The notes beneath the pieces were generated by a model. That model had not been told where the DNA came from, made no database searches, and saw nothing but the letters and a program-made list of their open reading frames with translations. A stretch of 64,000 nucleotides of DNA, from NCBI GenBank assembly GCA_028716365.1, contig JAQUPZ010000005.1, positions 310,001-374,000 of the forward strand, in the 5' to 3' direction. Both the position numbers and the translations under genes were made by a program. Within the stretch, counting starts at the first letter, position 1. Every line of letters starts with the position of its first letter. This DNA is from Kiritimatiellia bacterium (GTDB lineage: Bacteria; Verrucomicrobiota; Kiritimatiellia; UBA8416; YA12-FULL-48-11). Of the stretch, positions 27,885 through 36,339 are shown in pieces.

Positions 27885-29165
27885 TCAGACTATCTCTTCG
27901 CCTGCCGGATCCCAACGAACCTCGCGTTTGAGACGGTATGATTCAACGCTCATCAGCACCGTCACAACTTCGATAAAAGCTTCGTCGATATTGCATTTCG
28001 GCTTTCCGCCTGTGCGCACGCACTGCAGGAAGTCGTCCATGTGGTTCGGCCACTTCTCGCCATGCGCCGGATCGTAGGCATAGCTGGGTTCAGCCACCTT
28101 GCGGGCAGGCGGTAGTAAAGGCTTATCGGGATATATCCAGAAGCGGCTGGCATCCTGCCCTATTCCGTTGAAAATCAACTGCCCTTCCTTGCCAATGTAT
28201 TCGGGAGGCTGTTGCCTCGCGGAATTCATACAGCCTTCGAAGGTGAGCGAACAATTCTGCTTTTCGAAACGGTAACTTGCCAGCCAGGTATCCGGTACCT
28301 CGCGATCGTCCTTATAATATGCGAGTAAACCCGTACACATGCAGGTATCGGGAATACCCCATCGGAGAACACATTGTACCTGATCGGCTTCATGTGACAG
28401 AAGGTCGCCTGCCTGTCCCGTGCCGTATGGCCAATAACAACGCCAGTGCCAGAAATGGCGCTCATTAAAATCGATCTTCGGCAACTTGCCCAGCCATTGT
28501 TCCCAGTCAAGGTCCTTCACCACCTGCACAGGATCAGGCCGGTCATAATGGGAGTAATACCCGTACCAGCGCCATGGGGCACGTTCCTTTGTGCCGTTAA
28601 AATACCGGCCAGTATGAACCAGCGTAACAGGACCGATACGGCCTTCGCTGATGAGTTTACCGGCTGCGGCACTCGCCGGCATTTGACGGCCCTGGTGTCC
28701 AAGTTGAAAAACTGTGTTAGCCTTCTTTACCGCTGCTCGCATTCTTTTGGCAGCGGCAACTGAGATAGTCAGAGCCTTCTCACAATAGACCGCCTTACCA
28801 GCGGCAACAGCATCCAAAACCATCTGTTCATGCCAGTGGTCCGGCGTTGCGATAATGACAGCTTCGACTTTCGGGTCAGACAACAGTTCATGGTAGTTTT
28901 TGTAACCCTTGGCTTCAGGATTTCCACAAGCTTCAAGACCGCGCTTGAGGTGTGGTCCGTACACGTCGCAAACTGCGACCACTTTGCATTCGGGTACTGC
29001 TCCTGTATACTTGATCAAATCCCAGCCCCGGGTACCGGTACCGATGTGGCCCACACGTACAGGTTCCTTTGTAAGGTCTGCACCGTGTAATATCGCCGGG
29101 ACCGCCACAGCCACAGCACCAGCTGCCAGAAAATTCCGCCGCGTCACTGAATTATTGTCAGTCAT
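27885..29165 (-). CDS. Tat-exported Gfo/Idh/MocA-family oxidoreductase
   Basis: Predicted 426 residues. GGGAG precedes the ATG; the signal reads VTRRNFLAAGAVAVAVPAIL. The NAD(P)-binding Rossmann fold shows VGHIGTGTRGWD, and the family motif appears as CEKALTIS, with Ala where most members have EKP. The C-terminal beta-sheet domain contains HFWHWRCYWPYGTGQAGDL, usual for Tat-exported members. Such proteins carry tightly bound NAD and oxidise or reduce sugars in the periplasm. The DUF1080 gene is 32 bases upstream, matching the oxidoreductase plus 3-keto-glycoside hydrolase arrangement. Confidence 0.9.
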   Translation of the reverse strand: MTDNNSVTRRNFLAAGAVAVAVPAILHGADLTKEPVRVGHIGTGTRGWDLIKYTGAVPECKVVAVCDVYGPHLKRGLEACGNPEAKGYKNYHELLSDPKVEAVIIATPDHWHEQMVLDAVAAGKAVYCEKALTISVAAAKRMRAAVKKANTVFQLGHQGRQMPASAAAGKLISEGRIGPVTLVHTGRYFNGTKERAPWRWYGYYSHYDRPDPVQVVKDLDWEQWLGKLPKIDFNERHFWHWRCYWPYGTGQAGDLLSHEADQVQCVLRWGIPDTCMCTGLLAYYKDDREVPDTWLASYRFEKQNCSLTFEGCMNSARQQPPEYIGKEGQLIFNGIGQDASRFWIYPDKPLLPPARKVAEPSYAYDPAHGEKWPNHMDDFLQCVRTGGKPKCNIDEAFIEVVTVLMSVESYRLKREVRWDPAGEEIV

Positions 29166-29197
29166 GGTTGATCTCCCTTGTCTTGATTCAATTATTT

Positions 29198-29932
29198 TCA
29201 GAGTTCTTTGATAAAGACGTTCCTGAACTGCATAAGACTGGATGCAGGTGAATATTCATTCTTCTTTACATCAAATCCACCATGATGCTGCAAGCCGATG
29301 CGACCCTTGGCTGCAACTTCGGGTAATTGGGCGTCCTTGATAACGGTCTTACCATTAAGTACAATAGTCAGACGGTCACCTTTCATTGTAATTTCAAATG
29401 TATTCCACTCGCCAACCGGTTTATCGGCACATACCTTCGGCGTAACTCCGGCGCGCACCTCAGGCGGCATTTTCTTGTCCATTCGGTAACCATAGACTTC
29501 ACCGGATCCTATCGGCCAGCACCAGATATTCACCTGTGCCTTTGGAAATCCGCGCAGGTAAATACCGCTATCGGCATTCGGCCGCGGTGTCAGAATGTCC
29601 TTGCCATCAGGTCCTTTCTTGTGCGAGCCATCCGGTAATACTTCCGGCATATTATAGAGACCGTGCAGTTCCTTAATCCTCCAGTCAATCTTAAGCGTGA
29701 AATCGCCGAACTCCTTCTCTGTCCATAGGTTTTTATCTTTCTTGGCTTCACTGCGCGCATCATAATCAATAACTCCGTCGAGTACCTTCCAGTGACCATT
29801 GTCGCCTTCCGGCACAACCCAGCCGCCAAGGTCTTTACCGTTGAAAAGCGACACAAATCCTTCCGGTACATCGGCAGCGAAGACCGTAAAAGCGAGCGAA
29901 ATAAAGAGAGATGAGCAGATGATTCGTTTCAT
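29198..29932 (-). CDS. secreted DUF1080 protein (3-keto-disaccharide hydrolase type)
   Basis: Predicted 244 residues. The start at 29932 has GGAG eight bases upstream and a signal peptide (MKRIICSSLFISLAFTVFA); the frame extends 55 codons further upstream across the promoter and leader, which is not translated in this model. The DUF1080 jelly roll starts FVSLFNGKDLGGWVVP, contains DSGIYLRGFPKAQVNIW and NTFEITMKGDRLTIVLNG, and ends FRNVFIKEL. It lacks the extra N-terminal domain of the protein at 11477-12484. Probable role: cleaving 3-keto-glycosides made by the cotranscribed oxidoreductase. Expression from the promoter at 30010-30037 through a structured leader. Confidence 0.9.
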   Translation of the reverse strand: MKRIICSSLFISLAFTVFAADVPEGFVSLFNGKDLGGWVVPEGDNGHWKVLDGVIDYDARSEAKKDKNLWTEKEFGDFTLKIDWRIKELHGLYNMPEVLPDGSHKKGPDGKDILTPRPNADSGIYLRGFPKAQVNIWCWPIGSGEVYGYRMDKKMPPEVRAGVTPKVCADKPVGEWNTFEITMKGDRLTIVLNGKTVIKDAQLPEVAAKGRIGLQHHGGFDVKKNEYSPASSLMQFRNVFIKEL

Positions 29933-29955
29933 AATTTTGACTCCGGTTGTTTCAG

Positions 29956-30003
29956 GGGAGCAATTCCGAAGTACCAACTCCAGCGCTCTTGTCCCGGTTA
30001 ATT
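29956..30003 (-). ncRNA. candidate structured 5' leader (copy 1)
   Basis: About 48 nt beginning at the predicted transcription start. It can fold as GAGC-G-[CUGGAG UUGGUA CUUCGG]-AAUU-GCUC, a six-pair inner stem with a six-base loop and a four-pair outer stem. Nearly identical sequence lies at 33694-33742, and a diverged copy with a compensated outer pair at 27820-27865. Function unknown; an RNA regulator, a protein-binding site or a conserved leader without structure are all possible. Confidence 0.5.
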
Positions 30004-30009
30004 GAAAAA

Positions 30010-30037
30010 ACTCTAGCACAGCCATGGTGGACGGCAA
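30010..30037 (-). promoter_or_regulatory. promoter of the TTGCCG-16-TAGAGT family
   Basis: The minus strand has -35 TTGCCG (30032-30037), a 16-base spacer and extended -10 TGCTAGAGT (TAGAGT at 30010-30015). The whole core is almost identical to 33749-33776 and closely related to 46606-46633. Confidence 0.55.
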
Positions 30038-30143
30038 GGAGTTTATCCGGGAATTTGAGGATACATCATTAGTATGAATGTGCAACAGACTGGTCACGAC
30101 GCATATCTCAGGTTGTTTTATGCAGCAACCCGGTATTAATTAA

Positions 30144-30172
30144 TTGTGCAGGTATGGTAACTGTACTATATT
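30144..30172 (+). promoter_or_regulatory. predicted promoter of the plus-strand esterase
   Basis: TTGTGC at 30144-30149, a 17-base spacer and TATATT at 30167-30172. It lies 58 bases upstream of the ATG at 30231 and diverges from the DUF1080 promoter. Weak -35, good -10. Confidence 0.4.
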
Positions 30173-30230
30173 CTCATTGTTTTCTTATCATTTGACATTT
30201 AAAGGCCGTCTTTTTACAAACGATTTGTAT

Positions 30231-32234
30231 ATGAATAATATGAACAGGATATTTGCAATTGCAGTATTGCTGACCGCCAGTTGCGCGATAAGTGCTGAAG
30301 ACCTGTCGGTACTGAATGCAGAAGGATCCGCAAATGCGCCGTACATGACATTTGAGGCCTATCTCAATGCCCAGGCTTTTGCCGCGCTGGACCGTCGGCA
30401 GACGGAATTCGAAAAACTCAAGACTCTGGAACAAATAAAGAATTACCAGAATCGTACCCGCCGTTTCTTCGTGGAACAGCTGGGTGGGTTTCCGGAACGT
30501 ACACCACTAAACGAACAGCTAGTTGGAACTCTTGAAGGCGATGGTTATCGCGTTGAGAAAGTTATTTATGAGAGTGAGCCGCAACATCACGTCACTGCAT
30601 TGTTATATCTGCCTCTCGGCCAGCCGCCATTCCCCGGCGTGCTGGTTCCGTGCGGCCACAGTAGTAATGGCAAGGCAGGCGAAACATACCAGCGAATATC
30701 CATCCTCCTGGCAAAGAACGGTTTGGCCGCGCTCTGCTATGATCCGATCGGTCAGGGTGAACGCGCACAGATTCTCAATAAGAAGGAGAAAGCAGAATAC
30801 GGCAGTACCACTGAACATACAATGGCAGGCATCGGAGCCATCCTGGTCGGGCGTAACGTGGCACGTTACAGGATATGGGACGGCATACGCGGAATTGATT
30901 ACCTGCAAAGCAGGCGCGACATTGACCCGATTCGTATCGGCTGTACGGGTAACTCCGGTGGCGGTACTCTGACCAGTTACCTGATGGCGCTTGATGCCCG
31001 GATAGCCTGCGCCGCGCCATCCTGCTACCTGACATCTTTCCGCCGGTTGCTTGAAACGGCCGGCTCGCAGGACGCAGAGCAGAACATTTTCAGCCAGATT
31101 GCGTTTGGCATGGACCACGCTGATTACATTATCATGCGTGCGCCCAGGCCGACGCTGATGTGTACTGCCACGCGTGATTTCTTTGATATCAGGGGGAGCT
31201 GGGACGCGTTCCGGGAGGCAAAGCGGATATACGCCAGGTTTGGTTATCCCCATTGTGTCAACCTGGTGGAAACAGATGAAACACACGGATTCACAACAGA
31301 TTTGAGGGTCGGTTCAGTCCGCTGGATGCGCCGATGGCTCCTGGGCAAGGATGATGATACCACCGAATCTGATTTCCCCATAAGGAAAGACAAAGAGATA
31401 CAGTGCACCATGAATGGCCAGGTAATGCTTATGCCGGAAGAGCGTTCGGTGTTTGATCTCAACATTGAATATGAGTCTGTACTGGCGGCAAAGCGCCAGG
31501 AGTTCTGGGCAAAAACGCCGAAAACCGATGCACTGAAAGCCGTGCGAGATATCGTCAAAGTGCGCAAGCTGGAAGAACTGCCTGAAGTAAAATCCAGGCT
31601 TGTAGGCACGATCCAGCGCAATGGTTACCGGATTGAGAAGCTGGCGCTTGAACCGGAACCCAATGTAGTCCTGCCGGCACTGGCATTTCTACCGGCGAGG
31701 CCCTGCGAGATCACATATCTCTACCTCAATGATCAGGGTAAGCAGGCGGACGCGTCTGTTGGCGGGGCGATAGAGAAGATTGTACACAAGGGATATATTG
31801 TCCTTGCAGTTGATATGCGCGGTTTCGGGGAAACAAAACACAGCAGCAAAAAATGGTACGGCGGAATGTTCGGACCGAATGCTGGTCATTTTTATCTTGC
31901 TTACCTGCTCGGCAAATCGCTCGTTAGCCTGTGGACGGAGGATGTACTTATCTGTGCGCGTTTCCTGAAAAATTATCAATCGAACGGCCTTCCGCGGAAG
32001 GTTATCCTCGCCGGCATTGGTGATATCTGTATTCCGGCTTTACACGCGGTGGCATTGGAACCGCAACTGTTCGAAAAACTGGAACTACACCGTGCTCCTG
32101 TATCCTGGGCTGATGTTGTGCGAACCCCTGCGGCAACAAACCAGATTGCAACGATTATTCATGGAGCATTGAAGGTATACGACCTGCCGGATCTGGTGAA
32201 ATCGCTTGGGCCGGAAAAAGTAAAAAATCTATAA
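30231..32234 (+). CDS. tandem alpha/beta hydrolase (acetyl xylan esterase-like), second lobe degenerate
   Basis: Predicted 667 residues, one of only two convincing plus-strand genes. The start is 30231 (MNNMNR) or the Met three codons on; no clear ribosome site is visible. The signal peptide is IFAIAVLLTASCAISA. The first lobe has YDPIGQGER and GNSGGGT (240-246, Ser242). The second lobe carries AVDMRGFGETK, but its elbow reads GIGDIC, with no Ser. It is a paralogue of 20778-22940 with shared N-terminal helical region (RTRRFFVEQLGGFPERTPLN). It converges on the Gfo/Idh gene at 32275 with a 40-base gap and no obvious terminator. Confidence 0.83.
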   Translation: MNNMNRIFAIAVLLTASCAISAEDLSVLNAEGSANAPYMTFEAYLNAQAFAALDRRQTEFEKLKTLEQIKNYQNRTRRFFVEQLGGFPERTPLNEQLVGTLEGDGYRVEKVIYESEPQHHVTALLYLPLGQPPFPGVLVPCGHSSNGKAGETYQRISILLAKNGLAALCYDPIGQGERAQILNKKEKAEYGSTTEHTMAGIGAILVGRNVARYRIWDGIRGIDYLQSRRDIDPIRIGCTGNSGGGTLTSYLMALDARIACAAPSCYLTSFRRLLETAGSQDAEQNIFSQIAFGMDHADYIIMRAPRPTLMCTATRDFFDIRGSWDAFREAKRIYARFGYPHCVNLVETDETHGFTTDLRVGSVRWMRRWLLGKDDDTTESDFPIRKDKEIQCTMNGQVMLMPEERSVFDLNIEYESVLAAKRQEFWAKTPKTDALKAVRDIVKVRKLEELPEVKSRLVGTIQRNGYRIEKLALEPEPNVVLPALAFLPARPCEITYLYLNDQGKQADASVGGAIEKIVHKGYIVLAVDMRGFGETKHSSKKWYGGMFGPNAGHFYLAYLLGKSLVSLWTEDVLICARFLKNYQSNGLPRKVILAGIGDICIPALHAVALEPQLFEKLELHRAPVSWADVVRTPAATNQIATIIHGALKVYDLPDLVKSLGPEKVKNL

Positions 32235-32274
32235 GAAATTGCCGTCCGGTTTGTCTTGATCGGGCGACAACAGA

Positions 32275-33651
32275 TCAGGTCAGCCATTTCTTCCGGTATT
32301 CGGTGCGAATGAACTTGGCAGCCTCAGGGGCATTCCTGGCCTCCATCTTTTCACCGTCCCAGTCCAGGCTCTTGCCGGCACGGATGCCAACCACGCCTGC
32401 CAAGCCGATCTCGGTGAGCTTGCCGCCGGTGTCGAAGTCGGAGAACGTTTTGCCCTGGCCGTGACAGGCGTCAATCCATTCCTGACCGTGGTCTGGGGTC
32501 CGCGGAAGGGTCTCGGGAATGTCCTTGGTGGCGTCGTGATGAAGCACATCCTTCAGGCGCGGCTCGCCTTGCAGACGAATCAGACCGCCGGTGTTCCAGT
32601 GGCTGGTGTAGATGCAGCCCTTCTCGCCGACGATCATCAGACCGCCGGGTATCTTGTCCTTGTAAACTTCAACCAGCGGCTGGAGTATTTCGGCCGAAGG
32701 TGTGCCGCTTCCCTGCCAGTGCAGCCTGACGGGCACGAGGCTGCCGCGCGCGGGAAAGTGAAACTCCACCGCGGCCTTGCCGGCGAGTTGCTTGCCGTCC
32801 TGCATGTTGATGACGATCTTCTCAGGATAGCCCAGATCCAGCGCCCGCATGGGCAGATTGATCGCGTGACAGCAGATATCGGCCAGACCGCCGTTGCCGA
32901 AATCGAACCAGCTGCGCCACCGGAAGGGATGATAAACATCTTTCTTGAACGGGCGCAGGGCAGACGGCCCGACCCACAAATCCCAGTTGAAGCCTGATGG
33001 AACGGGATCTTCACCCTCCGCACTGCCTTCGTTTGCGGTGACACCAACGCCCCAGTGATAAATCTCGCGGATCTGACCCAACACGTTGGCCTTGATGATC
33101 TCCGTACAGCGGCGGAGCGACGCACTGGCACTACCCTGGTTGCCCATTTGGGTGACGACCTTGCATGTTCGCGACATTTCACGGAGCTTGCGGGTTTCGG
33201 CCACGCTGTGCGTCAGCGGCTTCTCGCAGTAGACATGCTTGTTGGCTTTCATGAACGCATGGCACAATGGGGCGTGCCAATGGTCGGGCGTGCCGATCAC
33301 TACGGCGTCGAAGCTCGACGCCTTGTCGAGTAACTGGCGATAGTCTTCATACGCCTTGGCGGCCTTCGTCGCCTCGCCGCCGGACTTCAAAGCATCGGCC
33401 CGGGCATTGTCAATCATGGCCTGGTCCGGATCGCACAGGGCCACCAGATTCGCACCGCGTGAGATCAGCCCCCTCATATCACTGCGTCCCTGCCCGCCGC
33501 AGCCGACCAGTGCAAGATTCAGCTTGCTGTTGGCGACCGTGGAGCGGGCCTCGGCGCCCGATAAGATCAGCGGCCGGCTGAACACCGTCGCGCCAAGAGC
33601 CACCACCGAAGTTTTGAGAAAACTGCGTCGCGAGGAGTGATTTCGTTTCAT
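32275..33651 (-). CDS. Tat-exported Gfo/Idh/MocA-family oxidoreductase
   Basis: Predicted 458 residues. The start at 33651 has AGGTGA just upstream and opens the Tat signal SSRRSFLKTSVVALGATVF; the frame is open 59 codons further upstream through the leader. The Rossmann motif is NLALVGCGGQGRSD and the family motif CEKPLTHSV is canonical. The C-terminal domain has HPFRWRSWFDFGNGGLADI. Codon third positions look more GC-rich than in the neighbours (for example the gene at 22964-25636), which may hint at different ancestry. Its leader and promoter are almost identical to those of the DUF1080-Gfo operon. Confidence 0.9.
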   Translation of the reverse strand: MKRNHSSRRSFLKTSVVALGATVFSRPLILSGAEARSTVANSKLNLALVGCGGQGRSDMRGLISRGANLVALCDPDQAMIDNARADALKSGGEATKAAKAYEDYRQLLDKASSFDAVVIGTPDHWHAPLCHAFMKANKHVYCEKPLTHSVAETRKLREMSRTCKVVTQMGNQGSASASLRRCTEIIKANVLGQIREIYHWGVGVTANEGSAEGEDPVPSGFNWDLWVGPSALRPFKKDVYHPFRWRSWFDFGNGGLADICCHAINLPMRALDLGYPEKIVINMQDGKQLAGKAAVEFHFPARGSLVPVRLHWQGSGTPSAEILQPLVEVYKDKIPGGLMIVGEKGCIYTSHWNTGGLIRLQGEPRLKDVLHHDATKDIPETLPRTPDHGQEWIDACHGQGKTFSDFDTGGKLTEIGLAGVVGIRAGKSLDWDGEKMEARNAPEAAKFIRTEYRKKWLT

Positions 33652-33693
33652 GGAGTCACCTGTCATGATAGGCTGATAAGAAATTATTTTTTC

Positions 33694-33742
33694 GGGGAGC
33701 AATTCCGAAGCACCAACTTCAGCGCTCTTGTCCCAGTTAATC
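33694..33742 (-). ncRNA. candidate structured 5' leader (copy 2)
   Basis: Near-identical to copy 1: GAGC-G-[CUGAAG UUGGUG CUUCGG]-AAUU-GCUC. The inner stem has an A-U pair where copy 1 has G-U, so pairing is kept. It starts at the predicted transcript start, about 90 bases before the Gfo/Idh ATG. Confidence 0.5.
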
Positions 33743-33748
33743 GAAGAA

Positions 33749-33776
33749 ACTCTAGCACAGCCATGGTGGACGGCAA
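33749..33776 (-). promoter_or_regulatory. promoter of the TTGCCG-16-TAGAGT family
   Basis: -35 TTGCCG at 33771-33776, 16-base spacer, extended -10 TGCTAGAGT with TAGAGT at 33749-33754 on the minus strand. Preceded by CTTTGCCGT, the same upstream box seen in the TTGACA-type promoters of this window. Confidence 0.55.
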
Positions 33777-33817
33777 AGTTATTTGTCACCGTCACAAATT
33801 CCGTTCTGACTACGCCC

Positions 33818-36163
33818 TTATTCTTCAAAGTGTTTTAACAGCCAGCGGCAATTGACCACTTTCTCCACCAGGTCCAACGGCAGGTAAAAATAATGGCACG
33901 ATGGTTCAAAGCCGATCCGTGAATCCTCGCATGCGAGCATGAAATGTTGTCTTGCCAGGACGATTTCGGATTCCAGGCATCGTTGAATTTCTTTTCGCAA
34001 TCGCAGACGTTCTTCAGGAGGCAGTGTTTTTCCACCTTTCAGGAGACCATCACGTGCAAGAACAAAACGGGTCTGGTTGGCCACGGCTTGAAATGAAATG
34101 GCCGCTGCCCTGGCATAGCGCAGGTCCGCCTCGACTTCCTTGCGACGGTTGATCGGTGTTTTCTCTACAGCCGCCTGTAGCTCCGCAATGCCCGGACGCC
34201 AGCCTTCTGCCACCTTTTCAAACTGCGCCGCAAACACTTCCGGTGGATACGGACCACGCCAGCCGTTCAAATCATCATAGGGAAGCCCCCACATCGTCGA
34301 CTTATAACCAGTCGCTACAGGATACATGGGATTCGCCGACCCCCACTGGATAGGAGACCTGTATACTACACTGATGTGAAATGGATACTGACGATAAGCG
34401 TTGCTTGTAAGGGTCCATGCTTTGCGAGCGTGAGGCGCACCATCGCCAAAACGTCCGCGCGCCAGCGCATCCAGAACAGTATCAACACTTGGAGCTGGTG
34501 TACGGTTCAATTGCCGGGCAAGCTGAAAATTGGGCGAAGGATATCCGCCCATCGTCCATCCGATCAGCATACCGTCAAGTTTGCTCGCTCTCAGGTTGTC
34601 GATATGCTCAGCCACGAGGTCCATCACCGGCAGGTACGGCAGGCTGGCGATTTCGCACGTGTTGTTGAACTGGATCTCGGCCGCCTTTTTCAGTCCAGTT
34701 TCCTCGGCAACCTTCCAATGCCGGGGTGCTCGTGGCCCCGGACCAACCGCGGAGATTGCGTACTCACCCACCTTGCTCTTGATGCCACCACGCTCAATCG
34801 GCAGGGCCCATTCGCTTACCGACATCAACCAGACGGACTTCGGCAAACGCGCTATGATGTCTACCGCATCACCGTGGCCCTTCCAGCCCCAGTCCGACAG
34901 GATGACGTTGGCCTTCGGGTTGCCACGGTGAACACCCTCTTCGAGTACGGCAGCAACCTCTGCAATGATATCCGTGTCACTGCGAGGCTTGCAACGCTCG
35001 CAGGATTTCCAATTGCCATGAGAAGCGCAGCTGGTCAGGTTTTCCGAGGCGGTAATCGCATAAACACCGGCAAGGTCCGGTACCTGGCGAAACACAAATG
35101 CCAATGCATCGCTCATCCATTGGCGCACCGTCGGATGCGACGTACAAAGGGCCGTGAACTCGTCTTCGTGGACACCGGCCATCCCGGCACGCTTCTGGAA
35201 GAAGGCGTTGGGCATTGCCCGTGGCTCATTGATGTAAAGATATACACCGATGCCATATTTCCTGGCCCGCTCGACCAAAACCCGAAGATTAGCCAGACGT
35301 TGCTTATGGTCGACACCAAACTCTGGAAATTCCGTTCCACCTGGAGCCAGGTCACGCAAGACGACATGCAGCCAGACACCATTGACCCCTACGGTGGAGA
35401 GTCGTTCCAGAAAACCGTCAGGATAAGGATCCAATTTGGGATTCAACAGCGGATCGCCATACACGGCAAGATACGAATAAACAAACCTAAGGGAGACGGG
35501 CAGATCATTTCCGGGCTTTGTCGGAGGGACGGAGCCCAGTGGCTTACTGAGCTGACGAACGAAATCGAAGCGTGGTTCGACCGGACGGCAGATCTCCTCG
35601 CCGAAATCCGTTTCGACTACACGACGGATCTCGGCCGCGCGGCGGCGTGCTGCCTCGTCCGGTATACGATAACGGATCGCTTCACATTTGGGTTTTATTT
35701 TACCCAGCTTGATCCACAGAAAATCATCTTCACGTAGAGTGAATGCCAATCGCTCAGGTGTCATATCGAGAAGCGCCAGTAACTGGTCGTAGGGCAAGAG
35801 GTGCCAATTACGCCGGATCAGGGTGATATAGCCGCGAGTTTTCATCTCAGGCGGAATCGCTGCCGCCGGAGGCAAGCCCATTGAAGTCGCCAATACCTGA
35901 ACGTTGTCCACGGAGGTTCCAAGTATGGCCGCTAACTTGGATAGCTCGACGGCGTTCCAGTTTCGCCAGACGAACTCATGTACGCGGTCGGGAAAGTGAC
36001 GACTTACGATCGATTCCCTGGCTTCGCCCTGTGGCAAAACTGTTTCCCTGGCAGAACTGTCGCCTGCCCTGCAGACAAAAACGTTATACGTCCACGCAGC
36101 AAACACCATGATGAATATTATTATGTGACAAGAAATTATTTTTCTAACATGCTTGGAAGCCAT
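33818..36163 (-). CDS. secreted GH20-like glycoside hydrolase with N-terminal helical repeat pair
   Basis: Predicted 781 residues from Met at 36163 (GGAG nine bases upstream); Met at 36169 is an alternative. A single hydrophobic segment (ISCHIIIFIMVFAAWTYNVFV) is a signal peptide or anchor. Residues about 50-140 hold two similar helical units, RNWNAVELSKLAAILG and RNWHLLPYDQLLALLD, resembling helix-turn-helix or LysM-like repeats. A TIM barrel follows, with clear similarity to 2097-4997 (YGIGVYLYINEP versus YGIDVYLYLIKEP) and the Cys-rich SCASHGNWKSCERC insert. The activity is unproven; a hexosaminidase-like or related GH is inferred. Confidence 0.7.
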   Translation of the reverse strand: MASKHVRKIISCHIIIFIMVFAAWTYNVFVCRAGDSSARETVLPQGEARESIVSRHFPDRVHEFVWRNWNAVELSKLAAILGTSVDNVQVLATSMGLPPAAAIPPEMKTRGYITLIRRNWHLLPYDQLLALLDMTPERLAFTLREDDFLWIKLGKIKPKCEAIRYRIPDEAARRRAAEIRRVVETDFGEEICRPVEPRFDFVRQLSKPLGSVPPTKPGNDLPVSLRFVYSYLAVYGDPLLNPKLDPYPDGFLERLSTVGVNGVWLHVVLRDLAPGGTEFPEFGVDHKQRLANLRVLVERARKYGIGVYLYINEPRAMPNAFFQKRAGMAGVHEDEFTALCTSHPTVRQWMSDALAFVFRQVPDLAGVYAITASENLTSCASHGNWKSCERCKPRSDTDIIAEVAAVLEEGVHRGNPKANVILSDWGWKGHGDAVDIIARLPKSVWLMSVSEWALPIERGGIKSKVGEYAISAVGPGPRAPRHWKVAEETGLKKAAEIQFNNTCEIASLPYLPVMDLVAEHIDNLRASKLDGMLIGWTMGGYPSPNFQLARQLNRTPAPSVDTVLDALARGRFGDGAPHARKAWTLTSNAYRQYPFHISVVYRSPIQWGSANPMYPVATGYKSTMWGLPYDDLNGWRGPYPPEVFAAQFEKVAEGWRPGIAELQAAVEKTPINRRKEVEADLRYARAAAISFQAVANQTRFVLARDGLLKGGKTLPPEERLRLRKEIQRCLESEIVLARQHFMLACEDSRIGFEPSCHYFYLPLDLVEKVVNCRWLLKHFEE

Positions 36164-36339
36164 AACCATTTTCTCCTTCGTTATTGCCGTCCCGTCCACC
36201 CTGACACCAAACAGGCGGGCCAACTCCATAAAGACGGGCTAGTAATTATAACTGGATAAAAACATTGCCCTGAATACACGTTAATATTGAAGACGAAAAA
36301 CAGGAATACTCGATCTTGAATAACCGACAAATTGGTTCA

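Noticed and set aside
34376..35737. A 453-codon open frame on the plus strand
   Set aside because: It lies wholly antisense to the GH20-like gene, has no recognisable domain or ribosome site, and its composition is that of a reverse-strand shadow.
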